Assembly (NCBI GenBank): GCA_027924585.1
Contig: BSBM01000076.1
Span: 4,292,501 to 4,356,500, forward strand
Length of the DNA: 64,000 bases
DNA from: Larix kaempferi
Lineage: Eukaryota; Streptophyta; Pinopsida; Pinales; Pinaceae
Direction: 5' to 3'
Below are positions 36,136 through 45,456 of this stretch, in pieces. A program made the position numbers and the translations under genes. The notes beneath the pieces are model-generated. The model did no database searches. It saw only the letters and a list, made by a program, of their open reading frames with translations, and was not told the DNA's origin. Every line of letters starts with the position of its first letter. Positions within the stretch are counted from its first letter, which is position 1.

Positions 36136-36766
36136 TGGTAATGTAATGTTATGTTACGTTACGTTACATTACGTAACAACAAATCCCCCATACTGGGCTA
36201 TAGATCACCTCGCTCCTCTCGGTGCAATTATTAGGGATGAGAAATGACAATAAGAGGGCTTTCAGATATGAAACATTCCCTCCCGTAAAAAATAAAATAA
36301 AAATAAAAATTAAAAACCCCTCATGTTGTTTCATGGGGTTGAAAATCATTGCAAAATAACAAAAATAAGAGGCAAAGTATATGAAAAAATAAGAGGAATA
36401 GTAAGAGGCAAGCAAACTAGCATCCATCCATGGAAAAATAGTAGTAACATGGTGGAATTTGAATACATACCTAAGATTGAAAATTTTGGAATTTCAACAC
36501 TGGTTGGAAAATGAGGTTGAATCCTTGCTCCACTGAAAAATATTTAGAGGTGATGATGATGGCTCTCTATCTACCTCCACAATTATTGATGTTGTTCTCA
36601 AACCCTCTCCCTTCCTTCTCCAAAATTCCAAACTCAAAATGAGTGAAAAAAAAAACAAAAATATGCCTTAAAGGCCATGGCCTGGCCGAAGAGCCGATTT
36701 TTTCCATCATGGTGTGATGTTTGGGAAAAATCATCGATTTTTTGAAAACCGTGTTCCATATAGTTG

Positions 36767-37816
36767 GAATCATAATTGTATGGTCATCTCCAATAAATAA
36801 ATCCCCCCTTTTAGTGACCCCTTCTAATTGCAAGTAGGGTCTAATATCATCCTACATTATTTTTGGTTCCATTCCTAGGATTGTATAATAGATTGAGTAC
36901 ATGAATTCATAAACATATCTTAAGAAGGAGGTGCCCTCTCCTCCTTTATTTATCCAAAGCAACCAGTCTATTAATCAATTAGGTTGGTCTCTTCCTACCT
37001 TTATCAAATCTAGGTTATGCAAACAGTGTTCTTTTTGGTGCAAAATCAAGAAGGCCAAGTAAAATGGGCACTTGAAAACCCATGTGGTATCAAAATCATC
37101 TATATGAGCCCTCATTCCATTTGAAATCATTTTAGCATACCTTACCTTTGTGATATTCTTTTTGTTATAGGCATCCAATACGACCACCATTCCTTCATAG
37201 ATCTCCAGGTCTAACTCCCTCCCCATGATCAGAGTGAACATATATAATGCTTATTGTGCCTATGGGGCAAAGATATTATACCTCCAGGGTGTCATAGGCA
37301 AAGCATTTAGTCCATGGTTATACTTCAATTGCTAAAACATCTTGGATTTTTTTTTATTGAGAATGAGTTTTCTAAATCTTTGAGTTAGAGATTCATGAGA
37401 TAATGAAATTGTATGCACTGGCGTACTTTACATCCCGATAATAAATTGAGGTCCTATGGAGATACCAGTGGTCTGACCATTGGAAAAAGTAATTGTGGAG
37501 GAGGATGCATGAAATTTCTAAGTGTAAAGTTCCACAAATTTGGGAAATGAGAATGTATCAGGTACTAGAGGCCGAGTCAGACCTAATGCCCATAGTGAGT
37601 ATTATGACTTCAGGGACAAGAATTTTCCATACACAACACCTATCAATTGTTTAGTGGTTGATCCAGTAGTGTGAGGTGTCGAGACGTGGTCTAGTTCATT
37701 AAAAAATGAGGTACCTTGTGAAGAGGATATGTCAGTAGTACTAGAATTTATGGAATGGGATGAATGGCTGTGAGAGGAAACTTTATTGGGATTAATCACT
37801 TTTGCAAGAGGGCCAT
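36767..37816 (-). pseudogene. Family A pseudogene, 5' segment
   Basis: Unrecognised protein. The start is taken as the ATG at 37816-37814 ('MALLQK', in a good plant context aacATGGc). One base appears lost soon after, and then a single frame runs through about 190 codons with scattered stops: a Ser/His/Thr-rich N-terminus ('SSHSHSSHSINSSTTDISSS') and 'FFNELDHVSTPHTTGS'. Later comes a well-kept globular part at 36975-37241 ('MFTLIMGRELDLEIYEGMVV', 'VRYAKMISNGMRAHIDDFD', 'KCPFYLAFLILHQKEHCLHN'). The 36567-36833 frame continues with 'RGDLFIGDDHTIMIPTIW' up to the hAT target site. The 'YAKMIS..M...I' to 'FYLAFLIL' stretch resembles 'WADIIS..M...I' to 'FYMSSYLI' of family B. Confidence 0.6.
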
Positions 37817-37848
37817 GTTGGGAAGGGTCTCTTTAAAGAACTGGAAGG

Positions 37849-37856
37849 TATTTATA
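37849..37856 (-). promoter_or_regulatory. TATA box upstream of family A
   Basis: 'tataaata' on the minus strand, about 33 bp before the ATG at 37816. If it is used, the 5' leader is very short. Confidence 0.5.
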
Positions 37857-38215
37857 CAGAGGATTGACATATATATACATGAAATTTAACTAGTCCAACT
37901 ATGGAAATGGACTTACTCATAACCCAATGATAATGAAGGTGGTGATGGAGATTCTAGAGAAATGGTCCATAGAGTTGACAATGCATAGAAATTCCTTCGG
38001 GTTCGACTCATGAAACTACACAGGAGTGTGTTGTAGTTGCAACCCCTTCCCAAAAATTTCTTAAATTTTAGGGCCCCTCCTTAGATATTGAGTCTATCTT
38101 CAGTTCTTTGTCTTTATTTTGGACCCTTTAGGTTTCATAAGTCTCTTAGAGTGCCTTCCCATAGAAATGTTTTACACTTAGAAACTTTTCAAATTTTTCC
38201 TAGTTTGGAGCCAAA
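37857..38215. other. Divergent intergenic region between families A and B
   Basis: No coding motif. It lies between the two outward-facing pseudogenes and could have held a shared promoter. Confidence 0.4.
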
Positions 38216-38470
38216 TTCATTTATGCACCGAAACAATCAGAAGACAAACCGATTTAGTGCCGAAATATTCGAACTAAAAGTCAATTTTACCTTGAAATGG
38301 TCGGAGGCGAATCATTTTTTCACTGAAACGGTAGAGAAAAAATCACAATTTGCGCCAAAATGGTCGCCATCAGAATCAGTTTAACGTCGAAATGGTCGGG
38401 AGACAAATCAATTTTAGCACCGAAAGAATCTGAGATGCATCAATTTTAAACCAAAACGATCAACTCATTT
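38216..38470. repeat. 38-40-bp degenerate minisatellite upstream of family B
   Basis: About seven diverged units of the form 'ccgaaatggtcgg' + 'agacaaatcaattttagca'. Unit starts fall at about 38226, 38261, 38297, 38331, 38369, 38405 and 38439. The units retain several CpG steps (tcgg, ccga), which are scarce in the surrounding DNA. The block ends about 220 bp before the TATA box at 38690. Confidence 0.75.
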
Positions 38471-38689
38471 CACAGTCGGATTATGTTTTCCCTGAATAAC
38501 ATCGGATCGCTTTCATAGTTCAGGCCGAACCGGTCGATGCCAAATCAATTGGTGCTTCGATACATGTTGGATTTAATTATAAGTTGCGGAGACAGTATTA
38601 TGATCATGTCTGGTGTGACCTGAGACATACTAGTATAAAACAACATTTTCTTCCGAAACACATCGGATTGCAATTTTATTTGCCATCGA

Positions 38690-38698
38690 TATAAAAGG
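38690..38698 (+). promoter_or_regulatory. TATA box upstream of family B
   Basis: 'tataaaagg' about 250 bp upstream of a consensus splice donor. A start site near 38720 is expected. Confidence 0.6.
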
Positions 38699-38719
38699 TT
38701 ATTTAATGCGAAGAGTTAG

Positions 38720-38942
38720 CACGGCTATAAGTTCATTTCTTTTGAGAAAAAGCCACATTATTCACCTAAGGATGTTTGAAAACGTTTGAGCCCACCGCTC
38801 GTTGTTTATTAAGGATTTAGGTTTTGGAATTTGTTTAAAAGGAAAAAACCCGTATGTTTCTCCATTGGAAATTAGAGACACTTTCGCTTGGTCACACCTT
38901 TCCAACTCAATCGACAGCTCAAGGGATTGCTCAACCTTGCCA
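38720..38942 (+). other. Predicted non-coding leader exon of family B
   Basis: It runs from the expected start site to a consensus donor cag|gtaagt at 38943. No ATG in it opens a frame into exon 2 (the ATG at 38771 stops after five codons), so it is taken as 5' untranslated. An intron in the leader is common in plant genes. Confidence 0.5.
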
Positions 38943-39968
38943 GGTAAGTTTTTTTTGTCATACTCGGTAAATTTGTTAGTTTTCGATGGGGTGTAAGCAA
39001 TTAGGTGAGGTATGTTTTTTGTTTTCCCTAGTTTTGTGAATTCTTTTAAGTCCGATGACTTCCCTTCAAAAGAGTAGCGTAGCTTGATTTGCTCCTTCGA
39101 TCTCTTTCCTGTTAGAGTTTTACCAAGACTTCATTGCACGACCATTCAAATTGATCGTTTGTTCCCAATAAGTTTCGAAAAAGGATTCTTTTCACTAAAA
39201 TCCTTAGACGACGCCTCCTTACGACCTACCTGTTTAAGGGAGAAGGAATAAAACCCTAGATTATTGGAGTTCATTTGGTTAAGGAAACAGTCGAAAGGTA
39301 ACCAATATTGATTGATATTTGGATTTCTATGTGGCATGGTCAATGAATGCTAAATTCTCTTATTCAGAATATTTGTTTTCATTCGCATATAGAATGTCTT
39401 CTCATGCTTTTGGATTCAGAATTAGGGTGCATTTAAATCAATTTCATGCATGATTGATGGCATAAACCATTGAACTTAGGAGTTAAAATCAAGAAATTTG
39501 AAGGAGAACAAATGCATATTCGATGGTTGAGTTGAAACTTTCTTATTGTTATTTCCATTTACTCTGTTTGGAATCCTTAAACTGATAATCCACGCGTAGA
39601 CAATTGTATAAAATTGGTGCCAAAATCTTGATCCATCACCAGAGAAAACATTTGCTTCAACATTTCTCTCCCCAATCCTCAACCTGGTTATCTTGTTTAT
39701 TACAAATACAAGCCACTAGTTTCAAAATTATTTTCACAATAGAGAATTATTCAAAATCAGCATGCACTTTAGGAGTATTTTGCATTGGAAGTAGTTTTGT
39801 AACCAGATTGATAGCTTGAATAAGTAGGAATGCATATAACCTTATTTGGTAATTTTGAGTAGAAATAAACTGGGCTAGTCAATGTTTTATTAGAGACCTC
39901 ATTGTTATTATTTTGATTATACTGCAAACATAAACAATGTCAAGTCTTGATACTTCTCTGTGTTTCAG
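38943..39968 (+). other. Predicted intron in the family B leader
   Basis: 1026 bp. Donor 'gtaagttttttttgtc', acceptor 'cttctctgtgtttcag' before 'gatcctgatatg' at 39969. No other coding signal inside. Confidence 0.5.
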
Positions 39969-40104
39969 GATCCTGATATGTATAGATGATCTTCTAAGTG
40001 CAAAAGCGAAGTAGTAGAATCTAATTCAGACATTGAGATAGTCCTGAATCCCACTATGGAGATCCAATTTGAAGATACGAGAGTTGTCAATAGAATAGTC
40101 CTCG
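39969..40104 (+). pseudogene. Family B pseudogene, start of main coding exon
   Basis: Exon 2 begins after the acceptor at 39968. The first in-frame ATG is 39978 ('MYR', a TGA, then 'SSKCKSEVVESNSDIEIV'). The frame stays open to 'FEDTRVVNRIVL' at the target site cctcg (40100-40104), where the LTR element at 40105 begins. It continues in the same frame at 42445 with 'EYKWVEIYHLIRDQNMPD'. The early TGA and the insertion both break the gene. Confidence 0.6.
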
Positions 40105-40633
40105 TGATACGAATTTTAGGGGGGCATATGGTTTAAATTCGGATATATAATTCATAAAAACATTAAATGGAGAGGCCACCCTCTCCCATCCATGGTTTTT
40201 TAATTTTCCATGCAGCCCACAGTTTAGACTACGCCCATCCATGGTATTTGGTAGTCCATGGTTTTGTTCCATGGTATGGCTTCAAGACACATTCTAATAA
40301 TTTTATATAAAGGGATTTATGCCTTCTCAATAAATCAAGCTGTTGTTTTTGGCATCCTACCTTTCTCTTATTTTATTGAGTTATTATTGGGTTATTGGTT
40401 CTGAGTTCATTTATTAGTATAGTTTGAGAGGTGAGGCTCAAAGAACCCTCTTTGAGCCTCACCCCTCCATGTGGCATATTTACTCTATGTTTCTCTGTCT
40501 TTTCACAACCCATATCTCACTGTTGTATATTTCTCATAGTTTATCCATAGTCCACTTCAACTTTGAGGCTATCGCTTCTCCGCCTCTCTCAGCATTCAAG
40601 TCTTTCAGGTCTCAGCCCCCAAGATTTGAATCA
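40105..40633 (+). repeat. 5' LTR of TRIM-like element
   Basis: Begins 'tgatacgaattttagggggg' and ends 'gatttgaatca'. It contains 'attttatataaaggg' near 40300, a likely TATA region, and the palindromic 'ggctcaaagaaccctctttg' with following 'agcc' at about 40435-40460. Confidence 0.92.
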
Positions 40634-40844
40634 GTAGTATCATAGCAAGTACGCTCTCCATCGGAACAAGGGTTTGAAGCGAATGCATCAATTGGTATGA
40701 AACATTTTTAATAATTTTACATGGTGTCCATGTTGCCCATGGAGGTTCCACAACCTCTGCAATAGCCCATGCTGCTCTACAAACCCTTGGGCCTCTACAT
40801 TCGGCACTGTCACATTCATCAAAATTTAGATGGATGCTGTGAAA

Positions 40845-41310
40845 TCTACAGGATGTTTCAAAGGGTCTACCATAGCTTATTTAAAAAACAATCGTCAGCT
40901 CAAATGGGTATTTCATGGAATTTCATTTCATTTCCTAGTTTGTAAGATATGCTTGTTTGAAATAGAGCATGTTTGTACACAATGTGACTACACGTACTCC
41001 ATCTTTAAACAAGTGATACTAACTACAAAGAAAATTTCAAAGGATTTACCATAGCTCATTGGAAAGGTATTTCCGTAATCTAAAATGGGTATTTTAGGGT
41101 TTTCATTTGACTTTATGGTTTGAGAGATATCATCGACTAAAGCAACATATGTCTACAAAATAGTGAGTGTGCGTTTCTTGATCTTCAATAAACATTTTCT
41201 CACTCCCTGGGCCATCAAAGAGCAAGTATGTTATATGTATGGAAAGGTCTCTTTGAGATATCAAATGGGTCTTGAATGGAATTCAATTTCATCACCTACA
41301 TCAGAGGCTA
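40845..41310. repeat. ~185-bp diverged triplicate in TRIM-like interior
   Basis: Three segments (about 40845-40945, 41030-41130, 41215-41310) share the order 'tttcaaagg', 'accatagct', then 'aaatgggtat' and 'catttcatttcctagtttg'-like text ending in 'gagatat' or similar. They are diverged but in constant order and spacing. Confidence 0.6.
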
Positions 41311-41391
41311 TGAATGGATTTGCAGCAAGACATCAACTGCACCAAAGATCATGAATTTTTCAATTTTTGGATTTTTATTAAATCCTATTGT

Positions 41392-41812
41392 AATCATGGT
41401 TATGGGTTAACCACACAAAACCCATGGTTATGGGTCAACCACGCAAAAACCATGATTATGGGTCAACCACACAAAACCTGCAGTTATGGGGCAACCACAC
41501 AAAATCCACAGTTATGTATTGTAATCATGGTTATGGGTCAACCACACAAAACCCACGGTGATGGGTTAACCACACAAAACCCATGGTTATGGGGAAACCA
41601 CACAAAACCCACAGTTATGTATTGTAATCATAGTTATGGGTCAACCAGACAAACCAACGGTTATGGGTTAACCACAAAAAACCCACGGCTATGGGGCAAC
41701 CACACAAAACCCACAGTTATGTATTGTAATCACGGTTATGGGTCAACCACACAAAACCCACGGTTATGGGTCAACCACACAAAAACCATGGTTATGGGTT
41801 AACCACACAAAA
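41392..41812. repeat. 28-bp minisatellite with nested higher-order pattern
   Basis: About 13 units of the type 'tatgggtcaaccacacaaaa' + 'cccacggt'. A variant 'tatgtattgtaatcatggt' recurs at intervals of roughly 110 bp, making a higher-order unit of four. An accidental open frame (41314-41802) runs through it and is not a gene. Confidence 0.9.
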
Positions 41813-41906
41813 CCCTTCTCTTCCTTGGTAACTAGCACATTGTAATCATGGGTATCTTTGTAGCAAGAAATGATGGGGACCATTATTTTCTAAGGTGGGG
41901 GGGGGA

Positions 41907-42439
41907 TGATTCGAATTTTAGGGGGCATATGGTCTAAATTCAGATATATAAGTTATAAAAGCAGTAAATAGAGAGGCCACCCTCTCCCATCCATGGTTTT
42001 GGAATCTTCCATGCAGCCCACATTTTAGACTACGCTCATCCATGGTATTTCGTAATCCATGGTTTTGTTCCATGGTATGGCTTCAGGACACTTTCTAATA
42101 ATATTATATAAAGGGCTTTATGCCTTCTCAATAAAGCAAGCTATTATTTTTGGCATCCTACCTTTCTATTATTTTATTGAGTTATTATTGGGTTATTGGT
42201 TCTGAGTTCCTTTCTTAGTATAGTTTGAGAGGTGAGGCTCAAAGAACCCTCTTTGAGCCTCACCCCTCCATGTGGCATATTTACTCTATGTTTCTTTGTC
42301 TAGGCTTTTCACAGCCCATATCTCACTGTTGTGTCTTTCTCATAGTTGATCCATATTCCACTTCAGCTTTGAGGCTATCTCTTCTCCTCCTCTCTCGGCA
42401 TTCAAGTCTTTTGGGTCTCAGCCCCCAAGATCCGGATCA
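41907..42439 (+). repeat. 3' LTR of TRIM-like element
   Basis: Begins 'tgattcgaattttagggggc' and ends 'gatccggatca'. It is the close partner of 40105-40633. Confidence 0.92.
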
Positions 42440-42444
42440 CCCCG

Positions 42445-45400
42445 AATACAAGTGGGTAGAAATTTATCATCTCATCAGAGATCAAAACATGCCAGATGCC
42501 TCAATAGAGGAAATGGTTATATATCAAAATATAAATAAATCTAGACTCCACAAGGAAGCTAATAGACCATAACTATTCCCGTGTTCAAAAGTAATAGGCT
42601 ATATCTTGCCTCATGCAGATGTTAAATTCAAGATTATTGCGGGGGCCAATGGAAATGGGTTTTCCTCATTTAAACCTACTCACACAAGCAAGGATTATAA
42701 ATTTCCAGCTCCCAAATTCCTCCTTATGGATGATTGGATTAATAGTGTAAATATAGACCACTTGGAGTATACAAAGAAAATGCTTCTCCCAAGTAAATAG
42801 TTGAGGCAGAGAGACAGTGGGGAGCATGATACACAAAATATGAAAACTCCATTCCAAATCGCTACAATACTTTTATACAGAATCTACGGGAAGGAAACTG
42901 CAAACATGTATTAGATCAATTGGGTTCCATTAATGTATCATGTCACCACATATGGTACTATATTGAATTGGGCAGACATCATTTCAGAGAACATGGTTGA
43001 GGCTATATTAGCAGGTCAAGAGGGGTTGAATAAAAACTAAGCAGAATTTTACATGTCCTCTTACCTGATTGATTGTATCCTTATCAGAAATCCATTCCAT
43101 AATTTGGGATGTTATTGGGTTCCAGATGAGACTCCCATCTATGTATCCTATCAGATCATGTGGGCACATAGACATGTAAGTTTCTACAAGACAATTTGTG
43201 AAGAGTTCATAATACCTCTGTATCGATTAATTTTCGATAAAGAGACAAATTGTATGTCAGATGCAGCTTTGGAGGTAATTAGTGAATATGGAGACTACTA
43301 CTTTACACCAGAAGGAACCTATATTTGAATGTATGGAGGCACCAAAATCCCTTCTTTGATGCCAAAGTATGTTACAGACTATGGCATTCTAAAGGAAGCA
43401 GTGAGACAAGATTTTGTAAATGGAGTTGGAAATTTTTTTAAATGACAATAAGAAGGCATCATTTCCTCCACTTCCATTCACCATGGGAGCACATAAATTC
43501 CCCAAGGTTAAAGGGGCTGAAAATTTTGTGAAGGAGTTAGAAGCTTACCACTTTGTGGAGAAAATATTCATCAGAAATGATAGCCTACAGAAGGTATCCA
43601 AGCATTGTGCAACATGCAAGATTAACTTTAAGTATTCTGATCACTTCTTGAAATATGAGGAAGTGTATATGAGGGGAAAAAACATGTCTAACTTGAATAA
43701 AACGTTTGGAAGAAAAATAGAGGCAAGCTCAAGTCAAATAAAAGAATCCTCAAAGGAAGAAAAACAAAATAAATCCAATGAAGAAGCACTAGCAACAGAT
43801 AAGGAAAAGAAGATTCGGGAGGAGACTCTAGCAAAATAAAATGCGAAGAAATTGCAAGAAGAAGCATTAGCAAAGAAACTACAAGAGGAAAAACTTCCTA
43901 AGCAGAAAGAAGAAAGAAGACAAAGAGAGCAGGAAGCAGAGGAAGCAAAAAGAAAAGAAGAACAAGAGAAGGAAATTGAAGAAGCATCAGAGCAAGATAG
44001 GAAGAGATTACAAGATGAAGCCAAAAAAAGAGCAGAACAGGAGGAAAGTATCAAGAAATTTGTGGAAGAACAAAAACACCAAGAAGAAAACCAGGATCGA
44101 CAAGATATGGACGTGGACAATCCTGTTGATTCCAATCCAGAAATACAACTTATTCAAGGTCACCTTCCATTGGTTGAGCTTGGACTCACGCCATTCACAC
44201 TTTCCAAACAACACTCATTTGCTAAACTTGAGACCGTTGTCTTTGATCCAAAGAGGAAAACAATTCTAAGAAGAACTGAGAAGAGATTGAAGGTTTGTAC
44301 TCAGTTGGATATTGTGATTGTTCAAAAAAGTACTTTAGTAGAAGGTATAGTAACAAAGATCCAAAGTTCATGGATTCTGTAAATGTTGATGCAGCACAAG
44401 AAAACACAAACAACATAGATAAATTAAATGAGCATTTGGAATGAAGCAAAGCTAAGATGATCAAGTTGAAAGATAACTTGGTACAGGCCCGAAGTGAGGG
44501 AATCGAAATAAAAAGAAAGCGGGATGCTCTAGAAGCAGAGAAGGAAAATATTTTGCTAGACTTTCATAATCTTGAAGATGAGAAAGACTCCTTAAATGTG
44601 AAACTAGTAATAATGGAAGGAGAAAAGGCATATTTCCAAGCTCGAATCAATGAGCTAGAAGATAAAGAAACTCAATTGGATCAACAGGTGGAATATTTTA
44701 TAATTGAAAAGGGATCTTTGAAAACCTAGATGGATGAATTGAATATAGAAAAAGAGTCCTTGATGGAGAAACTCAAATCTGCTCAAGCACATAAACGAAA
44801 CATGACACCATTCTATGAGCAATCTTGTGAGTTGCAGAAGCAATTGTTTCACTCCCAAGAATTATTGACGGAACATATTTATGAGTTAAAAGAGGGAAAC
44901 CTATAATAAAGTAAATAAGATGATCGTATGGAAATGAAAGATCAATGAAGTTCCTACACACTTACCCAAAAGAATAGTTGCTGAATTAAAATTGGATATA
45001 GCTCTTCTAGATAGTTGTCTAAAATCATCCAAGAGGATACATAATGAAGTGAAGAGATCAATCATGAAGTGTGAAGATAACTATCAAACCATATACCAAG
45101 TTTTCCACAAATGTCATCTTCCACCCCCTAAGGCCATTGATGAGTTGCCACCCAAAGATCAATGTTTTGCATAATTGAGGAATGGTCTAGATGAGGATAT
45201 GAGTTATATTAAGAGGCTATGCATGCTGACTGCAGAAGACCTACATCAACATATTGGACAAGCAACTCTAAATGCTTACTTTCTAGGAGAAGGTCATAAA
45301 GTTGTATCAAAGGGATTGATAGATACACTCAAAGAGCTATCCACACATGAAATAGATTTAAAGTTATTAGAGCCCCAACAATTGAATGTAATATCTTATG

Positions 45401-45456
45401 AGAGTGATCTCTGGGATAATTACATTCAGAGTCAAGAGAATATTCCATCCAATTAA
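42445..45456 (+). pseudogene. Family B pseudogene, main coding exon (globular part plus coiled coil)
   Basis: Unrecognised protein of roughly 950-1000 codons when intact. In order: 42445-42800 'EYKWVEIYHLIRDQNMPD' and 'APKFLLMDDWINSVNID'; 42870-43330 a globular part with 'MYHVTTYGTILNWADIISE', 'FYMSSYLIDCILIRNPFHN' and 'YQIMWAHRHVSFYKTICEEF'; 43420-43700 'KELEAYHFVEKIFIRND' with 'HCATCKINFKYSDHFLKYEE'. From 43730 to 44110 there is a long Lys/Glu-rich helix. 'LKVCTQLDIVIVQKSTLVEG' follows near 44300, and then a second coiled coil (44457-44880). The C-terminal part ends at the stop at 45456 ('YIQSQENIPSN'). About ten in-frame stops and three or four shifts break it. No enzyme motif is visible. 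Composition suggests a structural or capsid-like protein. Confidence 0.6.

Larger units (their letters stand above)
32932..36758 (-). mobile_element. hAT-type DNA transposon (degenerate)
   Basis: A 3.8-kb element carrying a broken hAT transposase on the minus strand. Flanking 8-mers aatagttg (32924-32931) and tatagttg (36759-36766) match at 7 of 8, as expected for the 8-bp target duplication of hAT elements. The ends are A/T-rich and share inverted words (aaaaaatc, aaacatc, aaaaaatcggc) rather than a clean terminal inverted repeat, so the exact ends are uncertain by a few bases. The insertion lies in family A: the coding sequence 'IMIPTIW' at 36767 onward continues at 32923. Confidence 0.75.
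40105..42439 (+). mobile_element. TRIM-like short LTR retroelement, 2.3 kb
   Basis: LTRs at 40105-40633 and 41907-42439 (529 and 533 bp) flank a 1273-bp interior with no recognisable retroelement protein. A primer-site-like 'agtatcatagcaag' follows the 5' LTR, and a purine tract (aaggtgggggggga) precedes the 3' LTR. The flanks cctcg (40100-40104) and ccccg (42440-42444) form a 5-bp target duplication with one mismatch. Two repeat systems fill the interior. It is clearly non-autonomous. Confidence 0.9.

Noticed and set aside
36138-36175. 'gttac' repeats with partial dyad symmetry as a possible protein-binding site or hAT end
   Set aside because: It lies well inside the hAT element, more than 500 bp from its end, and looks like simple-sequence expansion.
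41314-41802. 162-codon open frame encoding an Asn/His/Tyr-rich repeat
   Set aside because: It is simply the 28-bp minisatellite of the TRIM-like element read in frame.
43734-44135. Ser/Cys/Phe-rich minus-strand open frame of 133 codons
   Set aside because: It is the complement of the Lys/Glu-rich coiled coil of family B. The plus strand carries the coherent gene.
12240-45456. In-frame stops of families A and B all fit C-to-T change in CAA, CAG or CGA, suggesting methylation-driven decay
   Set aside because: Every stop codon is by construction one such step from CAA, CAG or CGA, so without an intact homologue the pattern proves nothing.
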